6,409 nucleotides of DNA from Bacillota bacterium (GTDB lineage Bacteria; Bacillota; Clostridia; Clostridiales; Caloramatoraceae): positions 1 through 6,409 of the forward strand of contig JAEZLD010000220.1 of NCBI GenBank assembly GCA_023415335.1. Direction: 5' to 3'. Made by a program: the position numbers and the translations under genes. Of this stretch, positions 6,209 to 6,409 are shown one piece after another (position 1 is the stretch's first letter; each line of letters starts with the position of its first letter). The notes beneath the pieces were generated by a model. It saw only the letters and a list, made by a program, of their open reading frames with translations, searched no databases and was not told the DNA's origin.

Positions 6209-6373
6209 ATGGAAAAAATAGTTATAATTACGGATATTAAGTTATTGAAATATTTGGAAATAGCAATCAAAGCCTTGCACAGAATAATGGAACAGGCGGG
6301 GCCTGCTCCTATAAATAAAGTTCAAGCTGCAGCTTATAATTATATTCTTGTACAAGAGGATGTTATACTTTAG
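6209..6373 (+). CDS. Doubtful 54-codon plus-strand ORF
   Basis: ATG at 6209 to TAG at 6371-6373. It encodes MEKIVIITDIKLLKYLEIAI, then a segment containing HRIMEQAGPAPINKVQAAAY, ending ILVQEDVIL. I do not recognise it. In favour: balanced amino-acid composition, a frame open for 66 codons in AT-rich DNA, and an extended -10 (TGGTATAAT, 6161-6169) 40 nt upstream. Against: no ribosome binding site, opposite strand to everything else, and overlap with a possible minus-strand terminator and gene end. Could equally be chance or a gene remnant. Confidence 0.15.
   Translation: MEKIVIITDIKLLKYLEIAIKALHRIMEQAGPAPINKVQAAAYNYILVQEDVIL
6289..6309 (-). terminator. Candidate terminator of a gene upstream of the glp operon
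   Basis: Minus strand GGAGCAGGC, loop CCC, GCCTGTTCC: a 9-bp stem with one G-U pair, followed by ATTATTCTGT, moderately T-rich but not a clean U run. It is the only GC-rich stem in this AT-rich stretch and lies about 54 nt past a possible minus-strand stop codon at 6363. On the plus strand the stem has one A-C mismatch and is followed by TATAAATAAAG, so minus orientation fits better. Confidence 0.4.
6324..6335. repeat. 12-bp perfect palindrome
   Basis: AAGCTGCAGCTT, perfectly self-complementary, 14 bp from the GC-rich hairpin at 6289-6309. Could be part of a complex 3' structure of the upstream transcript or a dimeric protein site; no match to a known operator is recognised. Confidence 0.4.
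6346..6357. repeat. Second 12-bp perfect palindrome
   Basis: TCTTGTACAAGA, perfectly self-complementary, 10 bp after the palindrome at 6324-6335. Its centre-to-centre distance from that palindrome is 22 bp, about two helical turns, which would suit two dimers bound on one face, though this may be coincidence. Confidence 0.4.
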
Positions 6374-6409
6374 GAAGCTTCAAGCCTTCCAGAACCTCTG
6401 AAACCTTTT
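6363..6409 (-). CDS. Possible C-terminal end of an upstream gene (14 residues visible)
   Basis: One minus-strand frame reads KVSEVLEGLKLPKV then TAA (6363-6365). Its codon choice resembles the operon genes, and a candidate terminator follows at 6289-6309. The other two minus frames close at 6370-6372 (ending GSGRLEAS) and about 6380 (ending FWKA) and cannot be excluded. Fourteen residues are too few to identify a family; a regulator of the operon would be a natural guess but nothing visible supports it. Confidence 0.3.
   Translation of the reverse strand, partial: KVSEVLEGLKLPKV

Larger units (their letters stand above)
5979..6362. other. Long AT-rich intergenic region upstream of the glp operon
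   Basis: About 385 bp without a confidently called gene. It holds the glpA ribosome binding site, two candidate minus-strand promoters, an inverted repeat overlapping the stronger one, a GC-rich hairpin (6289-6309) and two 12-bp perfect palindromes (6324-6335, 6346-6357). No catabolite-repression (cre) site is visible: the leader and promoter lack the central CG that such sites need. No riboswitch or T-box was recognised, and the leader contains no GC-rich stem with a U run of the kind controlled by GlpP antitermination in Bacillus. A plus-strand frame is unusually open through this stretch and is reported separately. Confidence 0.7.

Noticed and set aside
6011..6373. Reading through the TAG at 6170-6172 as a pyrrolysine or suppressed codon
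   Set aside because: No homologous protein is recognised, no ribosome binding site precedes the frame, and no pyrrolysine genes are in view; ordinary chance or decay is simpler.
5979..6409. cre site, T-box, riboswitch or GlpP-type antiterminator in the upstream region
   Set aside because: No matching consensus or structure was found by eye: CG dinucleotides are almost absent, and there is no specifier-loop/T-box sequence or leader terminator with a U run.
1..6409. Insertion sequences, CRISPR arrays, attachment sites, tRNA or rRNA genes
   Set aside because: No transposase motifs, regular direct repeats or structural RNA signatures were seen; the coding part is a continuous, ordinary-looking operon.

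Overview
The window reads as one minus-strand glycerol-utilisation operon from an anaerobic, low-to-medium GC Firmicute, most likely a clostridium. That guess rests on strong AGGAGG-type ribosome binding sites, very AT-rich intergenic DNA, best remembered resemblance of the proteins to clostridial versions, and the use of a GlpA-like dehydrogenase with separate FAD/NAD and Cys-rich partners rather than an aerobic GlpD.

Layout in transcription order (right to left). 6409-6363: possibly the last few codons of an upstream gene. 6309-6289: a GC-rich hairpin that could terminate it. 6202-6173: the best candidate promoter for the operon, inside a striking inverted repeat. About 6166-5979: a long AT-rich leader. 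Then glpA/glpO-like glycerol-3-phosphate dehydrogenase with a C-terminal [2Fe-2S] domain (5978-4542), an FAD/NAD-dependent oxidoreductase (4527-3268), a small DUF1667-type Cys-rich protein (3264-2896), glpK glycerol kinase (2828-1338), glpF glycerol facilitator (1277-573), and the N-terminal half of dhaK dihydroxyacetone kinase (490-2, running off the left edge). The first three genes are packed with gaps of 14 and 3 nt and are probably translationally coupled. The later gaps are 60-82 nt and carry small hairpins but no convincing terminator.

How it works together: GlpF admits glycerol and GlpK traps it as sn-glycerol-3-phosphate. The GlpA-like flavoprotein oxidises this to dihydroxyacetone phosphate (DHAP). 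Electrons probably pass through its [2Fe-2S] domain and the Cys-rich protein to the FAD/NAD oxidoreductase, and so to a soluble nicotinamide carrier, because no membrane-anchor subunit (GlpC) or quinone-type GlpD is present. DhaK adds a second entry to DHAP from free dihydroxyacetone. Its DhaL/DhaM partners and any glycerol dehydrogenase would lie outside the window.

No mobile element, CRISPR array, tRNA or rRNA was seen. The core is a known operon type. The least explained parts are the electron-transfer trio and the 430 bp upstream region, with its overlapping promoter-like repeat, perfect palindromes and an unexplained plus-strand open frame.
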